A stretch of DNA of 42,217 nucleotides from NCBI GenBank assembly GCA_910587085.1, contig CAJUMC010000023.1:1-42217 (forward strand), in the 5' to 3' direction. This document shows positions 24,941 through 32,864 of the stretch, one piece after another (the stretch's first letter is position 1; every line of letters begins with the position of its first letter). This DNA is from an uncultured Lachnospiraceae bacterium. Its GTDB lineage: Bacteria; Bacillota; Clostridia; Lachnospirales; Lachnospiraceae. Under the pieces are notes generated by a model. It ran no database searches and was not told the DNA's origin. It saw only the letters and a list, made by a program, of their open reading frames with translations. The position numbers and the translations under genes are program-made.

Positions 24941-25468
24941 ATGGAGCTTTGGGATGTATATGACCATTGTTTTCGGAAAACGGGAAAGCTGCATGAAAGA
25001 GGAAATCCGCTCGGCCCGGGAGAATACCATCTGGTTGTGGCAATTTTTCCGGTGAATTCCGACGGACAGGTGCTGATTCAGAAAAGAAATGCCAGCCTGA
25101 AGCTGCTACCGGGAATATGGGCGGCTACCGGCGGTTCGGCGATACAGGGCGAGGATGCATGGGATGCCTGCCGGCGGGAGCTTATGGAGGAGCTGGGCAT
25201 TGCTGCAACAAGGGAAAATGCCGAGCTGATCGCGATGTTTAAGCGGATCGACAGCTACAACGCGGTCTGGCTGATTCACACCGATGTGAAGGCGGAGGAA
25301 CTTTCGCTGCAGGCGGAGGAGGTGTCCGATGCCAGATGGGTGACGCTCGCGGAGCTGAAGGCGATGGCGAAGGAGGGCGAATTTCATTATTACCGCTATC
25401 TGGACTGGCTGATGGATTATATAGCAAATCTGCGGTCTGCCGGAATGGTTCCGCCCGCCGGGCATTAG
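24941..25468 (+). CDS. Nudix hydrolase
   Basis: 175 residues. Complete Nudix box from Gly65: G-x5-E71-x7-R79-E80-L-x-E83-E84-x-G86-I (GGSAIQGEDAWDACRRELME and on), the Mg-binding catalytic helix. The N-terminus (MELWDVYD, FRKTGKLHERG, YHLVVAIFPVNSDGQVLIQKR) is like isopentenyl-diphosphate-isomerase-type and related Nudix proteins, whose substrates range from nucleotides to dinucleotide or diphosphate compounds. The true substrate is unknown. The start at 24941 follows AAAGGAGAACACGG. It sits between the Ile T-box terminator and ileS (16-nt gap), so it is controlled by isoleucine starvation, which is unusual for a Nudix protein. Confidence 0.92.
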   Translation: MELWDVYDHCFRKTGKLHERGNPLGPGEYHLVVAIFPVNSDGQVLIQKRNASLKLLPGIWAATGGSAIQGEDAWDACRRELMEELGIAATRENAELIAMFKRIDSYNAVWLIHTDVKAEELSLQAEEVSDARWVTLAELKAMAKEGEFHYYRYLDWLMDYIANLRSAGMVPPAGH

Positions 25469-25484
25469 GGAATGGAGGTTTAGC

Positions 25485-28400
25485 ATGTACGAAAAAGTAT
25501 CAACCGACATGAATTTCGTGGCTCGAGAAAAGGAAGTCCTGAAATTCTGGAATGAGAACAAAATCTTTCAAAAAAGTATGGAGGCCAGGAAGACGGGGGA
25601 AACCTACACTTTCTATGACGGACCGCCGACTGCGAACGGCAAGCCGCATATCGGCCATGTGCTCACGCGCGTGATCAAGGATATGATTCCGCGCTACCAT
25701 ACGATGAAAGGGGCTTATGTACCGCGCAAGGCGGGCTGGGACACACACGGGCTTCCGGTCGAGATCGAGGTGGAAAAGCTTTTAGGCCTGGACGGCAAGG
25801 ATCAGATCGAAGCTTACGGTCTGGAGCCGTTTATTAAAAAATGCAAGGAAAGCGTCTGGAAATATAAAGGCATGTGGGAGGATTTCTCCGGCACGGTCGG
25901 TTTCTGGGCGGATATGGATGAGCCGTATGTCACCTACCATGACGATTATATCGAATCCGAGTGGTGGGCGCTGCGCCGGATCTGGGACAGGGGGCTGCTT
26001 TACAAGGGCTTTAAGATCGTTCCGTATTGTCCGCGCTGCGGCACGCCGCTCTCGAGCGCCGAGGTGGCGCAGGGCTACAAGGATGTGAAGGAGCGCTCTG
26101 CGGTCGCGCGCTTTAAGCTGAAGGAGGAGGACGCTTATATCCTTGTCTGGACGACAACGCCGTGGACGCTGCCGAGCAATGTTGCGCTCTGCGTAAATCC
26201 GGACGAGACCTACGCAAAGGTGAAGGCGGCGGACGGGTACACGTACTATATGGCTGAGGCGCTGCTGGATACGGTTCTCGGGAAGCTTGCAAAGAAGGAG
26301 GAAGGCGAAGACGGCGCAGCGCCTGCCTACGAGGTCCTTGCCCGCTTCACCGGAAAGGAACTGGAATATAAAGAGTATGAGCCGCTTTTTGACTGTGCGG
26401 TTGAACTTTGCAGACAGCAGAAGAAAAAGGCATATTATATCACCTGTGACGGCTATGTTACGCTGACGGACGGTACGGGCGTTGTCCATATCGCGCCGGC
26501 ATTCGGCGAGGACGATGCGAAGGTCGGCAGGAATTACGATCTTCCGTTTGTGCAGCTTGTCAACGGCAGGGGCGAGATGACGGCGGAGACGGATTACGCG
26601 GGCATGTTCGTGAAAAAAGCCGACCCGCTGATCTTAAAGGATATGGAGAAGGACGGAAGGCTCTTTGACGCGCCGAAGTTTGAGCACAGCTATCCGCATT
26701 GCTGGCGCTGCGACACGCCGCTGATCTATTACGCGCGGGAATCCTGGTATATCCGCGAGACCGCGGTGCGCGACGACCTTATGCGCAACAACGACACGGT
26801 CAACTGGATTCCGGAATCCATCGGCAAAGGGCGTTTCGGAAACTGGCTGGAAAATATCCAGGACTGGGCGATCTCGCGCAACCGTTACTGGGGCACGCCG
26901 CTCAATATCTGGGAGTGCTCCTGCGGTCATCAGCACTGTGTCGGCAGCAGGCAGGAACTTTACGAGATGAGCGGCATGGAGGAGGCGAAGACCGTCGAAT
27001 TCCACCGCCCGTATATTGATGCAATTACGTTAAAATGCCCGGAGTGCGGCGGCGTGATGAAGCGCGTGCCGGAGGTGATCGACTGCTGGTTCGATTCGGG
27101 CGCGATGCCGTTCGCGCAGCACCATTACCCGTTCGAGAACAAAGAACTGTTTGAGCAGCAGTTTCCTGCCAAATTCATTTCTGAGGCGGTGGATCAGACG
27201 CGCGGATGGTTCCATTCGCTTATGGCGATCTCGACGCTTCTGTTTAACAAAGCGCCTTACGAGAACGTAATCGTTTTAGGTCATGTGCAGGATGAGAACG
27301 GACAGAAAATGTCCAAAAGCAAGGGAAACGCGGTCGATCCGTTTGACGCGCTGGAAAAATACGGCGCGGACGCGATCCGCTGGTATTTCTATATCAACTC
27401 CGCGCCTTGGCTGCCGAACCGTTTCCATGATAAAGCGGTGGTCGAGGGGCAGCGCAAATTTATGGGCACGCTCTGGAATACCTACGCATTCTATGTGCTG
27501 TACGCGAATATTGATAACTTTGACGCAACAAAATATACACTGGATTTTGAGAAGCTTTCCGTGATGGATAAATGGCTGCTTTCAAGACTTTCCTCGACCG
27601 TGAAGGCGGTGGACGAGAACCTGGCGGATTACCGGATTCCGGAGACGGCAAGGGCACTGCAGGATTTTGTGGATGAGCTGAGCAACTGGTATGTGCGCCG
27701 CGGGCGCGAGCGCTTCTGGGCAAAAGGCATGGAGCAGGACAAGATCAACGCCTACATGACGCTCTACACTGCGCTTGTAACCTTGGCAAAGGCGGCGGCG
27801 CCGATGATTCCGTTTATGACGGAAGCCATCTACCGCAATCTGGTATGCAGCATTGATAAAACGGCTCCGGAGAGCGTGCATTTCTGTGATTTTCCGGAGG
27901 TGAATGAGGCTTGGGTTGACAGGGATCTGGAGAAGGACATGGAGGCCGTGCAGAGCATCGTCGTGCTCGGCCGCGCGTGCCGCAATACGGCAAACTGTAA
28001 GCAGAGACAGCCGCTTGCCCGCATGTATGTCAAGGCGGACTTGACATGGAAGGATGCTTCCGGGTGCGAGCGTGAGGGCATGTCCGGCTTCTACACGGAG
28101 ATCATCGCCGATGAGCTGAACGTAAAGGAAATCGCGTTCACCCATGAGCTTGACAGCTTTATTTCCTACAATTTCAAGCCGCAGTTAAAAACGCTCGGCA
28201 AGCGTTTCGGCCGCCGTTTAAATGACCTGAAGGAGGCACTGGCGAATCTGAACGGCGCCGCTGCAATGGCACAGCTTGCGGACACCGGGGTATTAAAGCT
28301 TGCAGTCGGCAGTGTGGAGGAAGAGATCGCGAAGGAAGACCTGCTGATCGAGACCAGTCGGATGGGCGGCTATGTGACGGAAGAAAACGGCGGCTATGCC

Positions 28401-28688
28401 GTTGTCCTTGATACAAACCTCACCGAAGAACTGATTGAGGAGGGCAATGTGCGCGAGATCATCAGCAAGCTGCAGACCATGCGCAAGGATGCCGGTTTTG
28501 AGGTGATGGATCACATCTGCGTTTATGCTTCGGGCAGCGCCGAAATTGAGGAGGTCATGAAGCGCAACGAAGCGGAGCTGAAGCGGGTCGTGCTGGCGGA
28601 GGAAATCGTTTACGGGCGCACAGAAGGTTTTGCCAGAGAGTGGAACTTAAACGGCAAGGATGTTACGTTTGCGGTGAAGAAACTGTAA
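25485..28688 (+). CDS. ileS: Isoleucyl-tRNA synthetase, eukaryotic-like (IleS2) type
   Basis: 1067 residues, in the range of the eukaryotic-like bacterial IleS2 class rather than the shorter classical form. The class I motifs are PHIGH (54-58, in GPPTANGKPHIGH) and KMSKS (608-612). The editing domain, with KSxW and TTPWT-like segments, and the DQTRGWFHSL segment are present. The C-terminal portion lacks the Cys-rich zinc finger of E. coli IleS. It charges tRNA-Ile with isoleucine and hydrolyses Val-tRNA errors. It is the second gene of the Ile T-box operon, after the Nudix gene. IleS2 enzymes are often less sensitive to mupirocin (known for the class; not testable here). Start 25485, preceded by GGAGGTTTAGC. 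Confidence 0.97.
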   Translation: MYEKVSTDMNFVAREKEVLKFWNENKIFQKSMEARKTGETYTFYDGPPTANGKPHIGHVLTRVIKDMIPRYHTMKGAYVPRKAGWDTHGLPVEIEVEKLLGLDGKDQIEAYGLEPFIKKCKESVWKYKGMWEDFSGTVGFWADMDEPYVTYHDDYIESEWWALRRIWDRGLLYKGFKIVPYCPRCGTPLSSAEVAQGYKDVKERSAVARFKLKEEDAYILVWTTTPWTLPSNVALCVNPDETYAKVKAADGYTYYMAEALLDTVLGKLAKKEEGEDGAAPAYEVLARFTGKELEYKEYEPLFDCAVELCRQQKKKAYYITCDGYVTLTDGTGVVHIAPAFGEDDAKVGRNYDLPFVQLVNGRGEMTAETDYAGMFVKKADPLILKDMEKDGRLFDAPKFEHSYPHCWRCDTPLIYYARESWYIRETAVRDDLMRNNDTVNWIPESIGKGRFGNWLENIQDWAISRNRYWGTPLNIWECSCGHQHCVGSRQELYEMSGMEEAKTVEFHRPYIDAITLKCPECGGVMKRVPEVIDCWFDSGAMPFAQHHYPFENKELFEQQFPAKFISEAVDQTRGWFHSLMAISTLLFNKAPYENVIVLGHVQDENGQKMSKSKGNAVDPFDALEKYGADAIRWYFYINSAPWLPNRFHDKAVVEGQRKFMGTLWNTYAFYVLYANIDNFDATKYTLDFEKLSVMDKWLLSRLSSTVKAVDENLADYRIPETARALQDFVDELSNWYVRRGRERFWAKGMEQDKINAYMTLYTALVTLAKAAAPMIPFMTEAIYRNLVCSIDKTAPESVHFCDFPEVNEAWVDRDLEKDMEAVQSIVVLGRACRNTANCKQRQPLARMYVKADLTWKDASGCEREGMSGFYTEIIADELNVKEIAFTHELDSFISYNFKPQLKTLGKRFGRRLNDLKEALANLNGAAAMAQLADTGVLKLAVGSVEEEIAKEDLLIETSRMGGYVTEENGGYAVVLDTNLTEELIEEGNVREIISKLQTMRKDAGFEVMDHICVYASGSAEIEEVMKRNEAELKRVVLAEEIVYGRTEGFAREWNLNGKDVTFAVKKL

Positions 28689-28696
28689 AAGAAGGT

Positions 28697-29211
28697 GTAA
28701 AAACAGCAGAATCCGGACCAGCGCCGGAAGGGATTTCGGGAGCAGAGCGGATAAAATACCTTCCGCGAAAAGGGCGCTGGGGAGGAGTTCTGCGGAACCG
28801 TAAAAACAGCAGAATCCGGACCAGCGCCGGAAGGGATTTCGGGAGCAGAGCGGATAAAATACCTTCCGCGAAAAGGGCGCTGGGGAGGAGTTCTGCGGAA
28901 CCGTAAAAACAGCAGAATCCGGACCAGCGCCGGAAGGGATTTCGGGAGCAGAGCGGATAAAATACCTTCCGCGAAAAGGGCGCTGGGGAGGAGTTCTGCG
29001 GAACCGTAAAAACAGCAGAATCCGGACCAGCGCCGGAAGGGATTTCGGGAGCAGAGCGGATAAAATACCTTCCGCGAAAAGGGCGCTGGGGAGGAGTTCT
29101 GCGGAACCGTAAAAACAGCAGAATCCGGACCAGCGCCGGAAGGGATTTCGGGAGCAGAGCGGATAAAATACCTTCCGCGAAAAGGGCGCTGGGGAGGAGT
29201 TCTGCGGAACT
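28697..29211 (+). repeat. Five-copy 103-bp structured tandem repeat
   Basis: Copies begin at 28697, 28800, 28903, 29006 and 29109 with an exact 103-bp period; I see no differences except at the outer ends. Within each unit, nested complementary segments build one long stem: GCAGAA/TTCTGC outside, CCAGCGCC/GGCGCTGG and GGAAGG/CCTTCC next, then ATTT/AAAT around a loop. Because 103 is not divisible by 3, an ORF cannot stay in the same frame. The array fills the spacer between ileS and glgP, and the last unit ends 12 nt before the glgP ribosome site. Confidence 0.95.
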
Positions 29212-29232
29212 ATAAATAGGAGGGACAAACCA

Positions 29233-31683
29233 ATGGAAATTAACAAGGAAGAGTTTAAAAAGGAAGTGAAGTCAAGCCTGCGCACCTTATTCCGCAAGGA
29301 TATCACGGAGGCGACGGGGCAGCAGATTTTTCAGGCGGTAGCATACGCAATCAAGGACTATATCGTTGACATGTGGATCGCGACGCACAAGAAATATGAG
29401 GAGCAGGATGCAAAGACCGTCTATTATCTGTCGATGGAATTTCTGATGGGCCGCGCGCTCGGCAACAATGTGATTAATCTCGGCGCTGACAAGCAGATCC
29501 GCGAGGCTCTGGAAGAGCTCGGGATTGATCTGAATGTGATCGAGGATCAGGAGCCGGATGCGGGGCTCGGCAACGGCGGTCTCGGCCGTCTCGCGGCGTG
29601 CTTCCTCGACTCGCTTTCCACGCTCGGCTATCCGGCCTACGGCTGCGGTATCCGCTATAAATACGGCATGTTTGAGCAGAAGATCGAAAACGGTTTCCAG
29701 ATCGAGGTGCCGGACAACTGGCTTAAAAACGGCAATCCGTTTGAGATGAAGCGCGCCGAGTATGCGAAGGAAGTTAAATTCGGCGGCTATGTGCGCATGA
29801 TGCGCGACGAGAACGGCAGGGAGCGTTTTATTCAGGAAAATTACCAGTCCGTTATGGCAGTTCCGTATGATCTTCCGGTGCTCGGCTACGGCAATAATGT
29901 GGTTAATTCACTGCGTATCTGGGACGCGGAGGCGATCAACACCTTCAACCTTGATTCTTTTGACAAGGGCGATTATCAGAAGGCGGTGGAGCAGGAAAAT
30001 CTGGCAAGAACGATCTGCGAGGTGCTCTACCCGAACGACAACCATTACGCAGGCAAGGAGCTGCGCTTAAAGCAGCAGTATTTCTTTGTTTCCGCCAGCA
30101 TCCAGCGTGCGGTGGAAAAATATATGGAGAAGCACGATGATGTGAAAAAGCTTTACGAGAAGGTATGCTTCCAGATGAACGATACGCACCCGACGCTCAC
30201 GGTAGCGGAGCTGATGCGCATTCTGATGGACGACTACTATCTGACCTGGGATGAGGCGTGGGCGGTGACCACGAAATCGTGCGCGTACACAAACCACACG
30301 ATCATGTCCGAGGCGCTGGAGAAATGGCCGCTCGAGCTGTTTTCCCGCCTGCTCCCGCGCATTTACCAGATCGTTGAGGAAATCAACCGCCGTTTTATCC
30401 TTCAGATTCAGGCCGAATACCCGAACGATTACCGAAAGATCGAGAAGATGGCAATTGTGTACGACGGCCAGGTAAAAATGGCGCATCTTGCCATTGTGGC
30501 AAGCTTTTCCGTCAACGGTGTGGCGAGACTGCACACCGAGATTTTGAAGAACGAGCAGCTGCATGATTTCTATCAGCTGTGGCCGGAGAAATTCAACAAC
30601 AAGACCAACGGCATCACGCAGCGGCGCTTCCTGCTTCACGGAAATCCTCTGCTCGCCCAGTGGGTGACGGATAAGATCGGGCCGGACTGGATCACGAATC
30701 TGCCGCATATTGATCAGCTCTCCGTCTATGCGGACGATGAAAAATGCCAGAGAGAATTTATGAACATCAAATATCAGAACAAGGTGCGTCTCGCTGCTTA
30801 TATAAAGGAGCACAACGGTGTGGAGGTGGACCCGCGCTCCATTTTCGATGTTCAGGTGAAGAGGCTTCATGAGTATAAGCGCCAGCTGCTGAACATTTTG
30901 CATGTCATGTATCTGTATAATGAGCTTAAAATGCATCCGGAGACGGAGTTCTATCCGAGAACTTTTATTTTCGGGGCAAAGGCGAGTGCCGGCTACCGCA
31001 GGGCAAAGGCGGTTATCAAGCTGATCAACAGCGTAGCGGATGTTGTCAATAATGACAAGTCCATCAATAATAAGATTAAGGTGGTATTTATTGAAAACTA
31101 CCGCGTTTCAAACGCAGAGTTAATTTTTGCCGCAGCAGATGTATCAGAACAGATATCGACTGCAAGCAAAGAGGCGAGCGGTACCGGAAATATGAAGTTT
31201 ATGCTGAACGGTGCTTTGACGCTCGGCACGATGGACGGCGCGAACGTGGAAATCGTCGAGGAAGTCGGCAAGGACAATGCCTTTATTTTCGGACTTTCTT
31301 CCGACGAGGTCATTGCTTTTGAGAAAAACGGCGGCTACAACCCGAAGGAGATTTACAATACGGATCTTGACATCCGCAATGTACTGACCCAGCTGATCAA
31401 CGGCTACTATTCCCCGCAGGATCCGGAACTGTTCCGCGAGCTTTACAATTCGCTGCTGGAAAGCAATGGCTATGAGCGCGCCGATCAGTATTTCATCCTG
31501 AAGGATTTCCGTGCTTACGCCGAGGCGCAGAAGAAGGTGGAGGAGGCGTACCGCAATGAGCTCGGCTGGGCTCGCTCCGCAATCCTCAATGTAGCGAAGA
31601 GCGGAAAGTTCACCTCCGACCGTACGATTGAGGAGTATGTAAAGGATATCTGGCATCTGGATAAGGTAACAGTGGAACTGTAA
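29233..31683 (+). CDS. glgP: Glycogen/starch/maltodextrin phosphorylase
   Basis: 816 residues, full length for the GT35 family that splits alpha-1,4-glucans with phosphate to glucose-1-phosphate. The pyridoxal phosphate lysine is Lys655 in GTGNMKF; EASGTGN and the TMDGANVEI segment are intact. LGNGGLGRLAACFLDSLSTL and RVGLHFDVQVKRLHEYKR-like segments (IFDVQVKRLHEYKRQLL) are conserved. The start at 29233 follows AGGAGGGACAAACCA, which begins immediately after the 103-bp repeat array. No other glycogen gene is nearby. Its promoter is not evident; readthrough from the ileS operon or an element within the repeats may drive it. Confidence 0.97.
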   Translation: MEINKEEFKKEVKSSLRTLFRKDITEATGQQIFQAVAYAIKDYIVDMWIATHKKYEEQDAKTVYYLSMEFLMGRALGNNVINLGADKQIREALEELGIDLNVIEDQEPDAGLGNGGLGRLAACFLDSLSTLGYPAYGCGIRYKYGMFEQKIENGFQIEVPDNWLKNGNPFEMKRAEYAKEVKFGGYVRMMRDENGRERFIQENYQSVMAVPYDLPVLGYGNNVVNSLRIWDAEAINTFNLDSFDKGDYQKAVEQENLARTICEVLYPNDNHYAGKELRLKQQYFFVSASIQRAVEKYMEKHDDVKKLYEKVCFQMNDTHPTLTVAELMRILMDDYYLTWDEAWAVTTKSCAYTNHTIMSEALEKWPLELFSRLLPRIYQIVEEINRRFILQIQAEYPNDYRKIEKMAIVYDGQVKMAHLAIVASFSVNGVARLHTEILKNEQLHDFYQLWPEKFNNKTNGITQRRFLLHGNPLLAQWVTDKIGPDWITNLPHIDQLSVYADDEKCQREFMNIKYQNKVRLAAYIKEHNGVEVDPRSIFDVQVKRLHEYKRQLLNILHVMYLYNELKMHPETEFYPRTFIFGAKASAGYRRAKAVIKLINSVADVVNNDKSINNKIKVVFIENYRVSNAELIFAAADVSEQISTASKEASGTGNMKFMLNGALTLGTMDGANVEIVEEVGKDNAFIFGLSSDEVIAFEKNGGYNPKEIYNTDLDIRNVLTQLINGYYSPQDPELFRELYNSLLESNGYERADQYFILKDFRAYAEAQKKVEEAYRNELGWARSAILNVAKSGKFTSDRTIEEYVKDIWHLDKVTVEL

Positions 31684-31701
31684 GACGGATTATCATGAAA
31701 A

Positions 31702-31805
31702 GGCGGAGCCCGGGTGGCAGGAAGGCAAACGCGGCGAAGGGAAACGGAATCCTGCAGATATGCTAAGAAATTCATCTCTTTGTCCTTTAGCCGCCCGGTT
31801 CCGCC
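31702..31805 (+). repeat. Long-range imperfect inverted repeat after glgP
   Basis: GGCGGAGCCCGGGTGGC (31702-31718) is nearly complementary to GCCGCCCGGTTCCGCC (31790-31805), enclosing a loop of about 70 nt. It could be a structured 3' end of the glgP message; no T-run follows. Confidence 0.4.
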
Positions 31806-31849
31806 GGAAATTACGCACAGCTGTCTGGCAATTATAAAGGAGGATGCAT

Positions 31850-32113
31850 TTGAGATTTTTTACGAGATGTAAAATCCTGTATCGGTTTTTGATGTTTTTC
31901 TGTGTATGTACGGGAGGAGTTCTTTTCTTTCGGCTGTTTCCGCGTATGAAAGCCGAATTCGCGGATTTTATTTTCATCGGTATTTTTCTGTTTTTGATCT
32001 TATGCCTGATCATGCTCAAATGTATGATCAGGGATGCGGAAGAGGATCTGGCGGCGCTTATGAAACGAATGGACGGCTCCGAAACGCATGTTGGAAATAC
32101 CGGTGTAAAGTGA
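31850..32113 (+). CDS. Small membrane protein, unknown
   Basis: 87 residues with two membrane segments (about 8-27 and 40-62) and a charged C-terminal tail (RDAEEDLAALMKRMDG). TTG at 31850 is the preferred start because AAAGGAGG (31836-31843) is 6 nt upstream; the ATG at 31844 would have zero spacing. Not recognised as a known family. It lies between glgP and the terminator at 32371-32399. Confidence 0.6.
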   Translation: MRFFTRCKILYRFLMFFCVCTGGVLFFRLFPRMKAEFADFIFIGIFLFLILCLIMLKCMIRDAEEDLAALMKRMDGSETHVGNTGVK

Positions 32114-32370
32114 TATATAATATACAGCAAAAACAAGAATACTGCCCTGAGGGATAGCAGGAGAATGCGGAAGGAAAGCCGATATAAGACGCGGAAAAAG
32201 ACTGAGGCGATCGCCCCTGCTGCCCTTCGGCAGTACCTGTGCGAATATCCGGCTTTCTGCTGGAAAAGGATGCGTTTGGGATTGGGAGAAAGCATGTTCC
32301 CGGAGCATATAATCGGGCCGGATCGGGATCGTTTAAAACTGCGGATAACCAAATAACCGGATAATTGGAT

Positions 32371-32399
32371 GAGCGGGTGAAAGCACCTGCTCTTTTTTT
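32371..32399 (+). terminator. Rho-independent terminator upstream of blaI
   Basis: GAGCGGGTG (32371-32379) pairs with CACCTGCTC (32384-32392), directly followed by seven T. It closes the unit that ends with the small membrane protein. Confidence 0.88.
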
Positions 32400-32420
32400 G
32401 CGCGCAGTTCGGAAAAATCG

Positions 32421-32473
32421 TTGACAAATGCAAACTATCGTGATAGTATAAAAACACAAACTATTGCAATAGT
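32421..32473 (+). promoter_or_regulatory. blaI promoter with two palindromic BlaI-type operators
   Basis: TTGACA (32421-32426), 17 bp, TAGTAT (32444-32449). ACTATCGTGATAGT (32434-32447) overlaps the -10. A second palindrome ACTATTGCAATAGT (32460-32473) is centred 26 bp further, about two and a half helical turns. Both share the ACTAT-n4-ATAGT core expected for a BlaI/MecI-family dimer, so blaI most likely represses its own operon. Confidence 0.88.
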
Positions 32474-32491
32474 GTGAAAGGGACCGAGGCT

Positions 32492-32851
32492 ATGTCTGTA
32501 AAATTGTTTGATTCTGAGCTTAAGGTGATGGATGTATTGTGGAAAGAGGGTGAGATGACCGCAAAGCAGATTTCCGACCTGCTGAAAAAAGAGATTGGAT
32601 GGAATATGAACACGACCTATACGGTCATTAAAAAATGTATCTCCAAAGGAGCAATCGAGCGGAGCGAGCCGAATTTTATGTGCCGTCCGCTGATCGCCAG
32701 GGAGGCGGTGCAGGCGGCGGAAACCGAGGAACTGCTTGGAAAGCTGTTTGACGGCTGCCCGGATCTGCTGTTTGCATCGCTGCTGAGCAGCAGAAACCTG
32801 TCCGATGAACAGATTGACCGGCTGAAACGGATGGTTGAAAAACTGAAGTGA
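32492..32851 (+). CDS. blaI: BlaI/MecI/CopY family transcriptional repressor
   Basis: 119 residues with the winged-helix start LFDSELKVMDVLWKEGEMTAKQISDLL and recognition helix region NMNTTYTVIKKCISKGAIE, then a C-terminal dimerisation helix (LSDEQIDRLKRMVEKL). Members bind palindromes as dimers and are released when cleaved by an M56 protease. The start at 32492 (SVKLFDSE) is preferred over the GTG at 32474, which lies at the second operator. It is followed after 13 nt by the M56 gene. The controlled resistance or envelope gene is not identified; no beta-lactamase is in the window. Confidence 0.92.
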   Translation: MSVKLFDSELKVMDVLWKEGEMTAKQISDLLKKEIGWNMNTTYTVIKKCISKGAIERSEPNFMCRPLIAREAVQAAETEELLGKLFDGCPDLLFASLLSSRNLSDEQIDRLKRMVEKLK

Positions 32852-32864
32852 AGCGAGGTGGAGG

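Noticed and set aside
28697..29211. CRISPR array
   Set aside because: The units are directly adjacent 103-bp copies without unique spacers, and no cas gene is near.
28647..29306. 219-codon minus-strand frame through the 103-bp repeats
   Set aside because: It merely reads the repeat units in successive frames, lacks a ribosome site and has no recognisable domain.
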